A DNA stretch of 64,000 bases, taken from positions 2,914,001 to 2,978,000 of the forward strand of contig NZ_CP143541.1 of assembly GCF_040126055.1 (NCBI RefSeq), given 5' to 3'. Source of the stretch: Pseudalkalibacillus sp. SCS-8. GTDB lineage: Bacteria; Bacillota; Bacilli; Bacillales; Fictibacillaceae. The translations under genes and the position numbers were made by a program. Shown piece after piece: positions 42,339 through 53,467 of the stretch. How positions within the stretch are numbered: position 1 is the stretch's first letter; every line of letters starts with the position of its first letter. The notes beneath the pieces were generated by a model. That model saw nothing but the letters and a program-made list of their open reading frames with translations, had not been told where the DNA came from and did no database searches.

Positions 42339-42500
42339 TTTCCACAAAAAATATATTCGTCCCTCATTTAACTTTTTTCTAAATTTTGGGGACGTTAAAG
42401 CCTCTTTAAGATCCATCATTTTCCGCTTTTCTCAATTTCGAGGACGTTAGAACCTCTTTAACGTCCTCCATTATACTTTTTTCTCAATTTAGGGGACCTA
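42339..42500. repeat. 52-bp-period hairpin array (about 3 units)
   Basis: GACGTTA/GACCTA landmarks recur at 42391, 42443 and 42495, exactly 52 bp apart, and CGTCC-type right arms occur at 42357, 42409 and 42461. The best unit has arms GAGGACGTTA and TAACGTCCTC around GAACCTCTT. Linkers share TTTTTTCTMAATTT. It lies between the msrA riboswitch promoter and the sufB terminator. Confidence 0.8.
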
Positions 42501-42530
42501 ATGTAAACTCTCCTCCTCTTACATATAAAA

Positions 42531-42558
42531 AAACCCTGGCATTATCCATGCCAGGGCT
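42531..42558 (-). terminator. Intrinsic terminator of the suf operon
   Basis: GCCCTGGCAT and ATGCCAGGGT arms with TTTTTTTAT on the minus strand, 12 bases after the sufB stop. Confidence 0.85.
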
Positions 42559-42569
42559 TATCAACATTG

Positions 42570-43967
42570 TTATCCGATTGAGCCTTCCATTTCGAACTTG
42601 ATCAGTCGGTTCATTTCGACTGCGTATTCCATTGGAAGTTCTTTTGTGAATGGCTCGATGAAGCCCATTACGATCATTTCTGTTGCTTCTTCTTCAGAAA
42701 TTCCACGGCTCATGAGATAGAAGAGCTGCTCTTCCGATACCTTCGAAACCTTCGCCTCGTGCTCAAGGGAAATGTTTTCGTTCAGGATCTCATTGTATGG
42801 AATCGTGTCAGAAGTCGACTCGTTATCCATGATCAGCGTATCACACTCAACGTTCGAGCGAGCACCTTGTGCTTTGCGTCCGAAGTGTACGATACCGCGG
42901 TATGTTACTTTACCGCCGCCTTTGGAAATGGACTTCGATACGATCGTGGATGACGTATTCGGAGCCAAGTGAATCATTTTCGCACCAGCATCCTGGTGTT
43001 GACCTTTACCAGCGAGTGCGATGGACAACGTCAGACCACGTGCACCTTCACCTTTCAAGATGACTGCAGGGTATTTCATTGTCAGCTTGGAACCAATGTT
43101 ACCATCGATCCATTCCATCGTTGCGTTCTCTTCAGCTACAGCACGCTTTGTAACAAGGTTGAATACGTTGTTTGCCCAGTTTTGGATCGTTGTGTAACGG
43201 CAATATGCGTTTTTCTTAACAACAATCTCAACGACTGCACTGTGAAGTGAGTTCGTTGTATAAACCGGTGCCGTACAACCTTCAACATAGTGTACAGATG
43301 AATCTTCGTCTGCAATGATCAATGTACGCTCGAATTGACCCATGTTTTCAGAGTTGATTCGGAAGTACGCTTGAAGTGGTGTCTCACATTTTACACCTTT
43401 AGGTACGTAAATGAAGGATCCACCAGACCATACTGCAGAGTTCAATGCTGAGAACTTGTTATCAGATGGAGGAATCGTTTTACCGAAATGCTCTCTGAAA
43501 AGATCTTCGTTCTCTTTAAGAGCTGTATCCGTATCTTTAAAGATGATTCCCATGTTTTCAAGGTCTTCTTGCATGTTGTGGTATACGACCTCAGATTCAT
43601 ACTGAGCGGATACACCAGCAAGATATTTCTGCTCTGCTTCAGGGATACCGAGCTTATCAAACGTACGCTTGATTTCTTCAGGTACCTCATCCCATGAGCG
43701 CTCAGACTTCTCAGACGGTTTTACATAGTAAGTGATGTCATCGAAGTTCAATTCTTTCAAGTCTCCGCCCCATTGAGGCATTGGCATTTTATAGAACTGT
43801 TCAAGTGATTTCAAACGGAAATCGAGCATCCATTGTGGCTCGTCTTTCATACGTGAAATTTCACGAACGATTTCTTCCGTCAATCCGCGCTTGGATCTAA
43901 AGATCGAAACGTCTTTGTCTTTAAAACCATATTTATATTCGCCGATCTCTGGCATTTTCTTAGCCAT
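42570..43967 (-). CDS. sufB: Fe-S cluster assembly protein SufB
   Basis: The protein has 465 aa from ATG 43967 after AAGGAGGG. SufB is the scaffold subunit of Suf[43 protein letters not shown] and the C-terminal [20 protein letters not shown] carry the conserved cysteines and acidic residues used for cluster building, and [20 protein letters not shown] contacts SufC. It is the last gene of the minus-strand order sufC-sufD-sufS-sufU-sufB. Confidence 0.97.
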   Translation of the reverse strand: MAKKMPEIGEYKYGFKDKDVSIFRSKRGLTEEIVREISRMKDEPQWMLDFRLKSLEQFYKMPMPQWGGDLKELNFDDITYYVKPSEKSERSWDEVPEEIKRTFDKLGIPEAEQKYLAGVSAQYESEVVYHNMQEDLENMGIIFKDTDTALKENEDLFREHFGKTIPPSDNKFSALNSAVWSGGSFIYVPKGVKCETPLQAYFRINSENMGQFERTLIIADEDSSVHYVEGCTAPVYTTNSLHSAVVEIVVKKNAYCRYTTIQNWANNVFNLVTKRAVAEENATMEWIDGNIGSKLTMKYPAVILKGEGARGLTLSIALAGKGQHQDAGAKMIHLAPNTSSTIVSKSISKGGGKVTYRGIVHFGRKAQGARSNVECDTLIMDNESTSDTIPYNEILNENISLEHEAKVSKVSEEQLFYLMSRGISEEEATEMIVMGFIEPFTKELPMEYAVEMNRLIKFEMEGSIG

Positions 43968-44072
43968 CGTTCAATCCCTCCTTAAAGGATACATACATCC
44001 AGAGCCAGTTGTGTACGTTGTGTCTATACCTCTATTGTAAGGGGCATAGGAACAAATAACAACCAGAGTTCC

Positions 44073-47048
<2,976 letters not shown>

Positions 47049-47067
47049 ATAAATCCTCCTTCAAAGC

Positions 47068-47856
47068 CTATGCTTGTTCTGCGCTCACAGTTTCGTCTTC
47101 AATTCCGAGTTCTTCTTTAATCCAGTCGTAACCTTCTTCTTCTAGGCGTTGAGCAAGCTCAGGTCCGCCAGATTTCACGATACGACCTTGCATCATAACG
47201 TGTACTTTATCTGGTGTGATGTAGTTCAATAGACGTTGATAGTGCGTGATGATCAAGCAACCAAAATCAGGGCTGCGCATGTCATTGACACCTTTGGAAA
47301 CGACTTTCAATGCGTCAATATCTAGACCAGAGTCGATCTCGTCAAGAATTGCGATCTTCGGCTCAAGCATCAACAATTGAAGAATTTCATTACGCTTCTT
47401 CTCACCGCCAGAGAAACCTTCGTTCAGGTAACGTTGAGAGAATGATTCATCCATGTCGAGAAGCTCCATCTTGCTGTCCATTTTACGGATGAACTTCATT
47501 AGTGAAATTTCATTTCCTTCTTCACGGCGTGCATTAATAGAAGAACGTAGGAAGTCTGCGTTCGTTACACCGCTGATTTCACTTGGATATTGCATTGCTA
47601 GGAATAGACCCGCTTTCGCACGCTCGTCTACTTCCATTTCAAGCAGATCCTCACCGTCGAACGTCACTTTTCCTTCTGTGATTTCGTACTTAGGGTGGCC
47701 CATCAATGCAGAAGCAAGTGTAGATTTACCTGTTCCGTTTGGTCCCATTACTGCGTGGATTTCTCCACCGTTTATTTCAAGGTCAAGACCTTTGATAATT
47801 TCTTTTCCTTCAATGGAAACATGTAGATTTTCGATCTTAATGTTTGGTGCAGTCAT
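47068..47856 (-). CDS. sufC: Fe-S assembly ATPase SufC
   Basis: The protein has 262 aa from ATG 47856 after TTGGAGGG. ABC-type ATPase: Walker A VMGPNGTGKSTLASAL near residue 37, signature FSGGEKKRNEILQLL near residue 148, Walker B LEPKIAILDEIDSGLD near residue 165, H-loop ITHYQRLL. It is soluble and drives conformational change of SufBCD. First gene of the operon; a possible Fur-like site lies about 100 bases upstream. Confidence 0.97.
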   Translation of the reverse strand: MTAPNIKIENLHVSIEGKEIIKGLDLEINGGEIHAVMGPNGTGKSTLASALMGHPKYEITEGKVTFDGEDLLEMEVDERAKAGLFLAMQYPSEISGVTNADFLRSSINARREEGNEISLMKFIRKMDSKMELLDMDESFSQRYLNEGFSGGEKKRNEILQLLMLEPKIAILDEIDSGLDIDALKVVSKGVNDMRSPDFGCLIITHYQRLLNYITPDKVHVMMQGRIVKSGGPELAQRLEEEGYDWIKEELGIEDETVSAEQA

Positions 47857-47953
47857 GACTTAACCCTCCAATTTCGTATTTCAAATCAATTTACTCCATT
47901 TAACATTGTAACGAAAAACAACACAAAAATGAAATAATCCTGATTCTTTTTCT

Positions 47954-47968
47954 TTATTATCATTCTAA
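47954..47968. promoter_or_regulatory. Weak Fur-box-like sequence upstream of sufC
   Basis: On the minus strand TTAGAATGATAATAA matches the 7-1-7 Fur consensus TGATAATnATTATCA at 11 of 14 informative positions by hand count. Position in the suf leader is suggestive; AT-rich context lowers confidence. Confidence 0.25.
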
Positions 47969-48110
47969 TTTTAAAACAAATCAAATCAATTCTCAACAAG
48001 ACACTCGGAAATATGGGCATAAATAACTCGCTAATTGAGAATGAATGCGACTTATTGAAAGCGACAAGCCTATTAACACGGCTTTTAAGAAGGGAGAAGA
48101 GTAATGTGGG

Positions 48111-48478
48111 ATGAAGGACATCTCTGCTGTTTTCTGGGGTCGTTTTGTCCTTCATTCCTTGGATGAAGGACATTTCCGCTGTTTTCTTGGGTCGTTTTGT
48201 CCTTCATTCCCTGGATGAAGGACATTTCCGCTGCTCGCTTAGTCTGATTTGTTCTTCATCGCCCTTATGAAGATCTTTTCTGCTTCTTTTCGCCCTGTTT
48301 TGATCTTCATCACCCTTATGAAGATCTTTTCCTCTGCTTTTCACCCTAGTTTTGATCTTCATCTCTCTTATGAAGATCTTTTTCCCCGCTTTCTCACCCA
48401 GTTTTGATCTTCATCGCTCTTATGAAGATCTTTTCTGCGACTTTTCAGCTTCGTTTTGATCTTCAACACTTGCTTTAT
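48111..48478. repeat. 51-52-bp-period hairpin array (seven units)
   Basis: Units start ATGAAG at 48111, 48163, 48215, 48267, 48318, 48370 and 48422. The first two have arms ATGAAGGACA / TGTCCTTCAT. Unit 3 is transitional (ATGAAGGACA / TGTTCTTCAT). The last four have ATGAAGATC / GATCTTCAT or close variants. Thus both arms change together. It occupies most of the gene-free 750 bp between sufC and the 47-aa gene. Confidence 0.9.
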
Positions 48479-48526
48479 GTACAGTCTTGCATTAATAGGA
48501 TCCAGAAACTCCCTCCTTCAAAATAA

Positions 48527-48560
48527 AAGGACCTTATCTATTGTGCGATAAGGTCCAAAA
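48527..48560 (-). terminator. Intrinsic terminator after the 47-aa gene
   Basis: GGACCTTATC and GATAAGGTCC are perfect 10-bp arms around an 8-nt loop, then TTTTATTTT on the minus strand. Confidence 0.8.
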
Positions 48561-48603
48561 TATATTAGCTCAATTTCCAGTTTTTCTATGCTGTAGTTGT
48601 GAA

Positions 48604-48747
48604 TTATGACTTATTGACTTTTCCCGTAAATTCGTTGAGCATTTGCAAGCTTTGCTTATACTCACGATCTCTTTTACGTTCAATTTCCATACGTTTCTCC
48701 AGGCTACGTTCGTATTGCGCATAACCTATACCGTGTGATTGGTGCAT
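48604..48747 (-). CDS. Small charged helical protein (47 aa)
   Basis: Read directly: ATG 48747 lies six bases after GGAG; an ATG four codons upstream has poorer spacing. MHQSHGIGYAQYERSLEKRM then EIERKRDREYKQSLQMLNEF is strongly helical, highly charged and free of membrane segments. The strong terminator 44 bases beyond its stop supports expression. No family recognised. Confidence 0.5.
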   Translation of the reverse strand: MHQSHGIGYAQYERSLEKRMEIERKRDREYKQSLQMLNEFTGKVNKS

Positions 48748-48889
48748 GGCTTTCTCCATTTCACCTGTATGGTTTGTGTCAATGTGATGGATAATGAATC
48801 AATCCTTTCAAGATTTCATAATTTTTATTCACTACAGTTAATACCCTACCAGTTGATTGTTAAAACACCAAATTCCATATATGTTGATA

Positions 48890-48915
48890 ATTAAGGGTGT
48901 GACTCTCTCACACCC
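48890..48915 (-). terminator. Hairpin downstream of yurZ, probable terminator
   Basis: GGGTGTGA and TCACACCC arms, then TTAATTAT on the minus strand. A second hairpin GGGGGA/TCCCCC lies closer to the gene (48931-48955). Confidence 0.55.
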
Positions 48916-48997
48916 CGCCGGACCATATTAGGGGGACGGTTATTATATATCCCCCGAATACATCCCATTTTCTTGCTATTCTATCTATATCGACGGA

Positions 48998-49378
48998 TTA
49001 ATGTTTCATCTGACTTAAATCGGAAATCGCTTCTTGGACAAGCGTCACTGATTGACTCATTGCTGCCCCGCCTCCAAAGGCAGCACAAACACCGACAGAT
49101 TCAAGGATTTCTTCTTCTGTACATCCTTGATCAAGGCATCCTTTTGTATGGTAGATGATGCAGTATTCATCTTGAGAATAGATGCTGATACCTAGAGCGA
49201 TCAGCTGCTTTTCTTTTTTCGTCAGCTTTCCAGCTTTGAAGCATGATTCTGTAAATGCATTGTATTTACGTGCAATATCGGGCATTTTTTCAGTGAATAC
49301 GCCAAGACCGTGTTTATAATCCATTAACGCAGCTTCAGTTGGTGTCCCGGGATGCTGATGAGATTCATTTTGATTCAT
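48998..49378 (-). CDS. yurZ: Carboxymuconolactone decarboxylase-fold protein YurZ
   Basis: The protein has 126 aa from ATG 49378 after TTAGGAGTG. AhpD/CMD fold: [20 protein letters not shown], then [21 protein letters not shown] and [12 protein letters not shown]. The AhpD peroxidase-type ExxCxxCH motif reads with Cys at the first position but Tyr at the second (CIIYH), so canonical AhpD disulfide chemistry is not expected. Position between suf and met operons matches B. subtilis yurZ. Function unknown. Confidence 0.88.
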   Translation of the reverse strand: MNQNESHQHPGTPTEAALMDYKHGLGVFTEKMPDIARKYNAFTESCFKAGKLTKKEKQLIALGISIYSQDEYCIIYHTKGCLDQGCTEEEILESVGVCAAFGGGAAMSQSVTLVQEAISDLSQMKH

Positions 49379-49471
49379 TTAAATCACTCCTAACATGTCG
49401 ATTATTCATCATAGTTAGTATGATTCTTCTTAGAAAATGTATCCCGGGAAAATTTTGCTTAAACCATTATA

Positions 49472-49506
49472 TAAAAAAGAGCACCGATAAATCGGTACTC
49501 CTTCTT
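49472..49506 (-). terminator. Intrinsic terminator of the metNPQ operon
   Basis: GAGTACCGAT and ATCGGTGCTC arms with TTTTTTAT on the minus strand, just after the metQ stop. Confidence 0.8.
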
Positions 49507-49511
49507 ATATA

Positions 49512-50327
49512 TTATTCACTGACCGGTACAACGGCACCTTTATATTCTTTTTTGATGAAGTCTTGAATTTCTTTAGATCGCAGCACTTCTACAAGCTTTT
49601 TGACTCTTTCATCCTCTTCATCGCCTTTGTTAACCGCGATAATGTTCACATATGGGGAGTCTGATCCTTCAAGGGCGATGGCATCTTCCTTTGGATTCAA
49701 TCCAGCGTCAATCGCATAGTTCGTGTTGATCAGGACGGCATCTCCTTCCCCATTATTATAGATCTTCGGCAGTAGTCCTGCGTCTACTTCAGCGGTGAAT
49801 TTAAGCTCCTTCGGATTCTCAGCGATATCCTTGATCGTTGCTTCCGACTTCTTCACGCCTTCTTTCAGGGTGATCAAGCCTTGGCTTTCAAGCATGCTAA
49901 GCATGCGACCATGGTCAGCTACCGCATTACTCATGATGATTTCTGCTTTCTGAGGGAGTTCTTCTAGACTTTTGTATTCTTTCGAGTAAACACCGATTGG
50001 CTCAATGTGAATGCCACCTGCATTTACGAAATCGTAGCTTTCATTTTCCTTCATTTGTTGTTCCATATACGGGACGTGCTGGAAATAATTCGCATCCAGT
50101 TCTTTGTTCGCTAGTGCTTTATTCGGAACGACGAAGTCCTGGAACGTTTCGATTTTAAGTTTAACGCCTTTCTCTTCCAACAACGGTTGCGCTTCTTCAA
50201 GAATTTCGGCATGAGGAACATTGGATGCACCTACGACAAGTTCCTCTTTATCACCATTGCCTCCACCACAAGCTGCTAGGACGGACAAAATAAATACGGT
50301 TGTCAAAATGGAAATAAGTTTCTTCAT
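49512..50327 (-). CDS. metQ: Methionine ABC transporter substrate-binding lipoprotein
   Basis: The protein has 271 aa from ATG 50327 after TGGAGGG. Lipobox LAAC at residues 17-20 after a hydrophobic signal. NlpA/MetQ family: VGASNVPHAEILEEAQPLLE, DANYFQHVPYMEQQ, AGGIHIEPIGVYSKEYK, IIMSNAVADHGRMLSML and DAVLINTNYAIDAGL. It binds methionine (and possibly its sulfoxide) outside the membrane for MetNP. Equivalent to YusA. Confidence 0.95.
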   Translation of the reverse strand: MKKLISILTTVFILSVLAACGGGNGDKEELVVGASNVPHAEILEEAQPLLEEKGVKLKIETFQDFVVPNKALANKELDANYFQHVPYMEQQMKENESYDFVNAGGIHIEPIGVYSKEYKSLEELPQKAEIIMSNAVADHGRMLSMLESQGLITLKEGVKKSEATIKDIAENPKELKFTAEVDAGLLPKIYNNGEGDAVLINTNYAIDAGLNPKEDAIALEGSDSPYVNIIAVNKGDEEDERVKKLVEVLRSKEIQDFIKKEYKGAVVPVSE

Positions 50328-50342
50328 GTTGTTTCCCTCCAG

Positions 50343-51008
50343 TTATCTTTTATCTGTACGCTGTGTCAAAAAGTCACCAATCCATTGGATGATAAACACG
50401 ATGATCAAAATGATAATTGTAGCGATTAATGTTACGTCGTTCTGGTTCCGTTGGAAACCATCAAGGAAGGCAAGTGTTCCAAGACCACCTGCTCCGACCA
50501 CGCCAGCCATTGCTGTATAAGAAATCAAGGCAATTGCCGTTACCGTAATTCCAGATATTAACGCGGGTAAAGATTCAGGCAGTAAAACCTTATAGATGAT
50601 TTGCATATCGGTTGCGCCCATAGATTTAGCAGCTTCAATGACACCCTTATCAATTTCACGCAGAGCAATTTCGACCATTCTTGCATAGAAAGGTGCCGCG
50701 CCGATAATCAGTGCAGGTAGAGCTGCATTCGCACCAAGCATTGAACCGACTAGCCATGTGGTAAAGGGCACAAGAAGAATAATTAAGATTATAAATGGAA
50801 TAGACCTGAAAATATTTACGACTGCAGCAACCACTGTTTGAATCGGTTTATTTTGCCATAGACTTCCTTTCTCTGTAAGGAAGAGCAACAGTCCCAAAAT
50901 GATTCCAAGTATGAATGTTGCACTGACGGAAATGACCGTCATATAAATCGTCTCTAAAGTCGCTTCCCACATATCCTCCCAATCGACATTAGGAAATAGA
51001 GTTGTCAT
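50343..51008 (-). CDS. metP: Methionine ABC transporter permease
   Basis: The protein has 221 aa from ATG 51008, overlapping metN by 20 bases with its SD inside metN. Five membrane segments; the EAA loop AREIDKGVIEAAKSMGATD-type motif lies near residue 120, with VVNIFRSIPFIILIILLVPF before it. It is the membrane channel of the MetNPQ importer (YusB; also called MetI in other bacteria). Confidence 0.95.
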   Translation of the reverse strand: MTTLFPNVDWEDMWEATLETIYMTVISVSATFILGIILGLLLFLTEKGSLWQNKPIQTVVAAVVNIFRSIPFIILIILLVPFTTWLVGSMLGANAALPALIIGAAPFYARMVEIALREIDKGVIEAAKSMGATDMQIIYKVLLPESLPALISGITVTAIALISYTAMAGVVGAGGLGTLAFLDGFQRNQNDVTLIATIIILIIVFIIQWIGDFLTQRTDKR

Positions 51009-52026
51009 GGATCATCACCTCGACTTCCACATCTTGCTGTCTGATGTAGCTTATTGCGTTTTCAAGTTCAGTTGGTTCACCCTCCATTTGGATGAACAGT
51101 GTTCCGTATGCCCCTTCTCTCGTATGAGAGATTTTCCCTTGAAGGATGTTGATATTAATTTGAAATTTACGGATCAGGTCGCTGATGAGCGGTTGTTCAG
51201 CTTTCCCGCCAACAAAAGTAAGCTTGACCACCCTATGTTGGTCTCCTTTATCAATAAGATGCTGAATCGTCTCATCTGTTTCTTCAGGTTCAGTGACCTG
51301 TTTGACGAAATTCTTCGTAATGGATTGCTCAGGGTTCCGGAATACGTCCAGAACAGGTCCTTGTTCAACGACCTTCCCATCTTCCATCACAGCAACCTGA
51401 TTACAGATTTTACGGATAACATGCATCTCATGTGTGATAAGGACAATTGTCAATCCGAGCTTTTGATTGATATCAACGAGTAAATTCAATATCGAATCCG
51501 TTGTTTTCGGATCGAGGGCTGATGTTGCTTCATCACACAGAAGAACATCCGGATTGTTTGCAAGCGCACGAGCGATTCCAACACGTTGCTTTTGGCCCCC
51601 ACTCAGCTGAGAGGGGTAGGATTCACCGCGGCCATTCAGACCCACCAGGTCAATCAACTCATTCACTAGCTTCTCGCGTTCTTCTTTTTCGACTCCAGCT
51701 ATTTCTAATGGGAACGCAATGTTTTCATGAACAGTACGGCTCCATAACAGGTTGAAATGCTGAAAAATCATCCCGATGCGTTGACGGGCTGTACGAAGCT
51801 CTTTGCTGCTTAAATTGGTTAACGTCTGCCCGTTCATATCGACTGAGCCCTCAGTCGGTCTTTCAAGCATATTCAGCATACGAATCAGCGTACTTTTCCC
51901 AGCACCACTATATCCGATAATCCCGAAAATCTCCCCTTTTTCAATGGTGAGGTTTACGCCATCGACAGCATTCACAGCACCATCTTTGGTTTGGAAGACT
52001 TTCTTTATGTCTTTAAGCGTAATCAT
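50989..52026 (-). CDS. metN: Methionine ABC transporter ATP-binding protein
   Basis: The protein has 345 aa from ATG 52026; GAAGGAG is 14 bases away, rather far. Walker A GYSGAGKSTLIRML near residue 38, signature LSGGQKQRVGIARAL near residue 140, Walker B DVLLCDEATSALD. The C-terminal NIL domain (about residues 265-340, VVKLTFVGGKAEQPLISDLI) is the regulatory methionine-binding module that inhibits transport. First gene of the S-box-controlled operon. Confidence 0.95.
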   Translation of the reverse strand: MITLKDIKKVFQTKDGAVNAVDGVNLTIEKGEIFGIIGYSGAGKSTLIRMLNMLERPTEGSVDMNGQTLTNLSSKELRTARQRIGMIFQHFNLLWSRTVHENIAFPLEIAGVEKEEREKLVNELIDLVGLNGRGESYPSQLSGGQKQRVGIARALANNPDVLLCDEATSALDPKTTDSILNLLVDINQKLGLTIVLITHEMHVIRKICNQVAVMEDGKVVEQGPVLDVFRNPEQSITKNFVKQVTEPEETDETIQHLIDKGDQHRVVKLTFVGGKAEQPLISDLIRKFQININILQGKISHTREGAYGTLFIQMEGEPTELENAISYIRQQDVEVEVMIHDNSIS

Positions 52027-52086
52027 GAGGTCGTTTACAACTCCTTCTTCCCCTTATCTTGTGCAAAATTCCATTCGTATACATGC

Positions 52087-52123
52087 AAAAAACCTTTCCA
52101 CTCTGAAAATGAGTAGAAAGGTT
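52087..52123 (-). terminator. Riboswitch expression-platform terminator of metNPQ
   Basis: AACCTTTCTACTC and GAGTGGAAAGGTT arms, then TTTTTTG on the minus strand. Confidence 0.85.
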
Positions 52124-52137
52124 AAGGTCATCTCTCC

Positions 52138-52251
52138 ATCTCATCTTCCAAAGCATTGTACTTTGCAGGAATTGGCACCTTCTCAAAACCAAAATCGGTT
52201 TGATGGTTGCCGGGCTTCATCGGGCCAGTCCCTCCGCCACTCTTGATAAGA
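52138..52251 (-). ncRNA. SAM-I riboswitch (S-box) upstream of metNPQ
   Basis: The minus strand carries CTTATCAAGAGTGGCGGAGG, GACTGGCCCGATGAAGCCCG, GCAACC, GGTGCCAATTCCTGCAAAG and the closing GATGAG. This is a near-consensus S-box. SAM binding favours the terminator at 52087-52123 and shuts the importer off when SAM is ample. Confidence 0.96.
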
Positions 52252-52306
52252 TTTTATTTATTTGGGTTGGTCTCTTTAATCCTTTAGCTTATTTAAGCAT
52301 GAATGC

Positions 52307-52336
52307 ATTGTAGCATGGTTGTTTTTTTAGTGTCAA
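52307..52336 (-). promoter_or_regulatory. SigA promoter of the metNPQ riboswitch
   Basis: TTGACA (52331-52336), 18 bp, TACAAT (52307-52312) on the minus strand; a perfect -35 and a strong -10. Confidence 0.75.
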
Positions 52337-52453
52337 TCCTTTTTTATTACAGTTTTTATAGGAAGTTATGTTACGTTCATTATGAAGATATCAAGAAAAA
52401 TGGAAACAATAATCATGTAATCATACATGATGGCATAAAGGAGATGTGGCAAC

Positions 52454-52879
52454 GTGACAAAAAGCATGGGATTCAGCTTGAGAAATCTCAAAACTGACGA
52501 GATCGTCTCATTGTCCGACTTTGAAGGTAAACCTGTCATCATTCAATTTTGGGTATCCTGGTGCCCTGATTGTATGCGTGAATTACCGTTATTGGAACAA
52601 TTCTATAAATCGATGAGAACAGATGAAATTGTAATCTTGACCATTCATGTAACGGGGCGGGAAGGTAGCGATGAGCAGAGAGATGCGTTCATTCAGAAGA
52701 ATGGAATCACGCTCCCAGTTTTGATTGACAATGGCACAGAGGTTTATGATCAATTTGATTGTCACTCTGTACCGACCACGATATTGTTGGATGCTGATCA
52801 TCAGATGAAAGCACGCTACACAGATAAAGATAAGTTCCAGGACATTTTATATGGCGTCTCTCGACTGCTGGCTGGATAA
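52454..52879 (+). CDS. TlpA/ResA-like thioredoxin-fold protein, no signal peptide
   Basis: The protein has 141 aa from GTG 52454, ten bases after AAAGGAG. Peroxiredoxin/TlpA-type fold: VSLSDFEGKPVIIQFWVSWC, active site WCPDC near residues 38-42, and cis-Pro segment SVPTTILLDADHQ near residue 107. Unlike ResA/StoA it has no signal anchor, so it should act in the cytosol as a disulfide reductase or peroxide-linked redox protein. Its last 33 bases overlap the 3' end of convergent yusD. Confidence 0.88.
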   Translation: MTKSMGFSLRNLKTDEIVSLSDFEGKPVIIQFWVSWCPDCMRELPLLEQFYKSMRTDEIVILTIHVTGREGSDEQRDAFIQKNGITLPVLIDNGTEVYDQFDCHSVPTTILLDADHQMKARYTDKDKFQDILYGVSRLLAG

Positions 52880-53200
52880 ATAGAATATTGACTCTAACTT
52901 CAGAATCAGCCGATAAGAAGCATTCACTTTCAGTTTCCCTTGAAGAATAAGGTCGGACATTTTTGATCTACCGAGAATCAAGGACTCGAAAGATTCAGTG
53001 CATCCAAAGATTTCAACAGCTCCAAAAACGTCTGCTCGTTCATCAATGACTTGGCATGAACGCCTCCGAAGACGAATGGCGATGGTTTCCTCGTCCGTTG
53101 TCAACGCGACAACGTAATCCTGTATTCTGAAAAAAGGTGATAGATGGGACTGCTTTTCAAACCTCGAAGAAAACAAATCGATAACATGATGGATTCCCAT
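52847..53200 (-). CDS. yusD: YusD-like SCP2-fold protein
   Basis: The protein has 117 aa from ATG 53200 after GAGGGAGAG; the open frame extends 63 codons upstream without coding character. RIQDYVVALTTDEETIAIRL, then QGKLKVNASYRLILKLESIF resembles the SCP2-like fold of YusD. The identification leans on position (metN-yusD-yusE order) and weak similarity. Function unknown, possibly lipid binding. Confidence 0.6.
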   Translation of the reverse strand: MGIHHVIDLFSSRFEKQSHLSPFFRIQDYVVALTTDEETIAIRLRRRSCQVIDERADVFGAVEIFGCTESFESLILGRSKMSDLILQGKLKVNASYRLILKLESIFYLSSQQSRDAI

Positions 53201-53301
53201 GAGCTCTCCCTCACTTTCACATGTATTCTTCGAGGGGGAAGTAACCATGTCCTGTAAGAAACGTTCGACAGTTTCTCGTCTATAATTCGATAGGAAAATG
53301 C

Positions 53302-53333
53302 AAAAAAGAGGGTGATATCCAATCACCCTCTTC
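53302..53333. terminator. Intrinsic terminator downstream of rsgI
   Basis: AAGAGGGTGAT and ATCACCCTCTT are perfect 11-bp arms. It follows rsgI on the minus strand after a degenerate copy of the dispersed element. Confidence 0.7.
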
Positions 53334-53467
53334 CTATTTATTGACGGTTCTTTAAACGTGAGACTCCTGCAACAAAACCGAGCACCCACAACAGCCTTAT
53401 GCTACTGAGCTATATGTAAGCGCACACGAACATGTCATGACACTCGCCATGACTTCAGCTAGCTGAT

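Noticed and set aside
53342..53400. Further copy of the dispersed GC-rich element
   Set aside because: Only GTGAGACTCCTGC and a GAGCACC-like remnant align; too degenerate to list as a copy.
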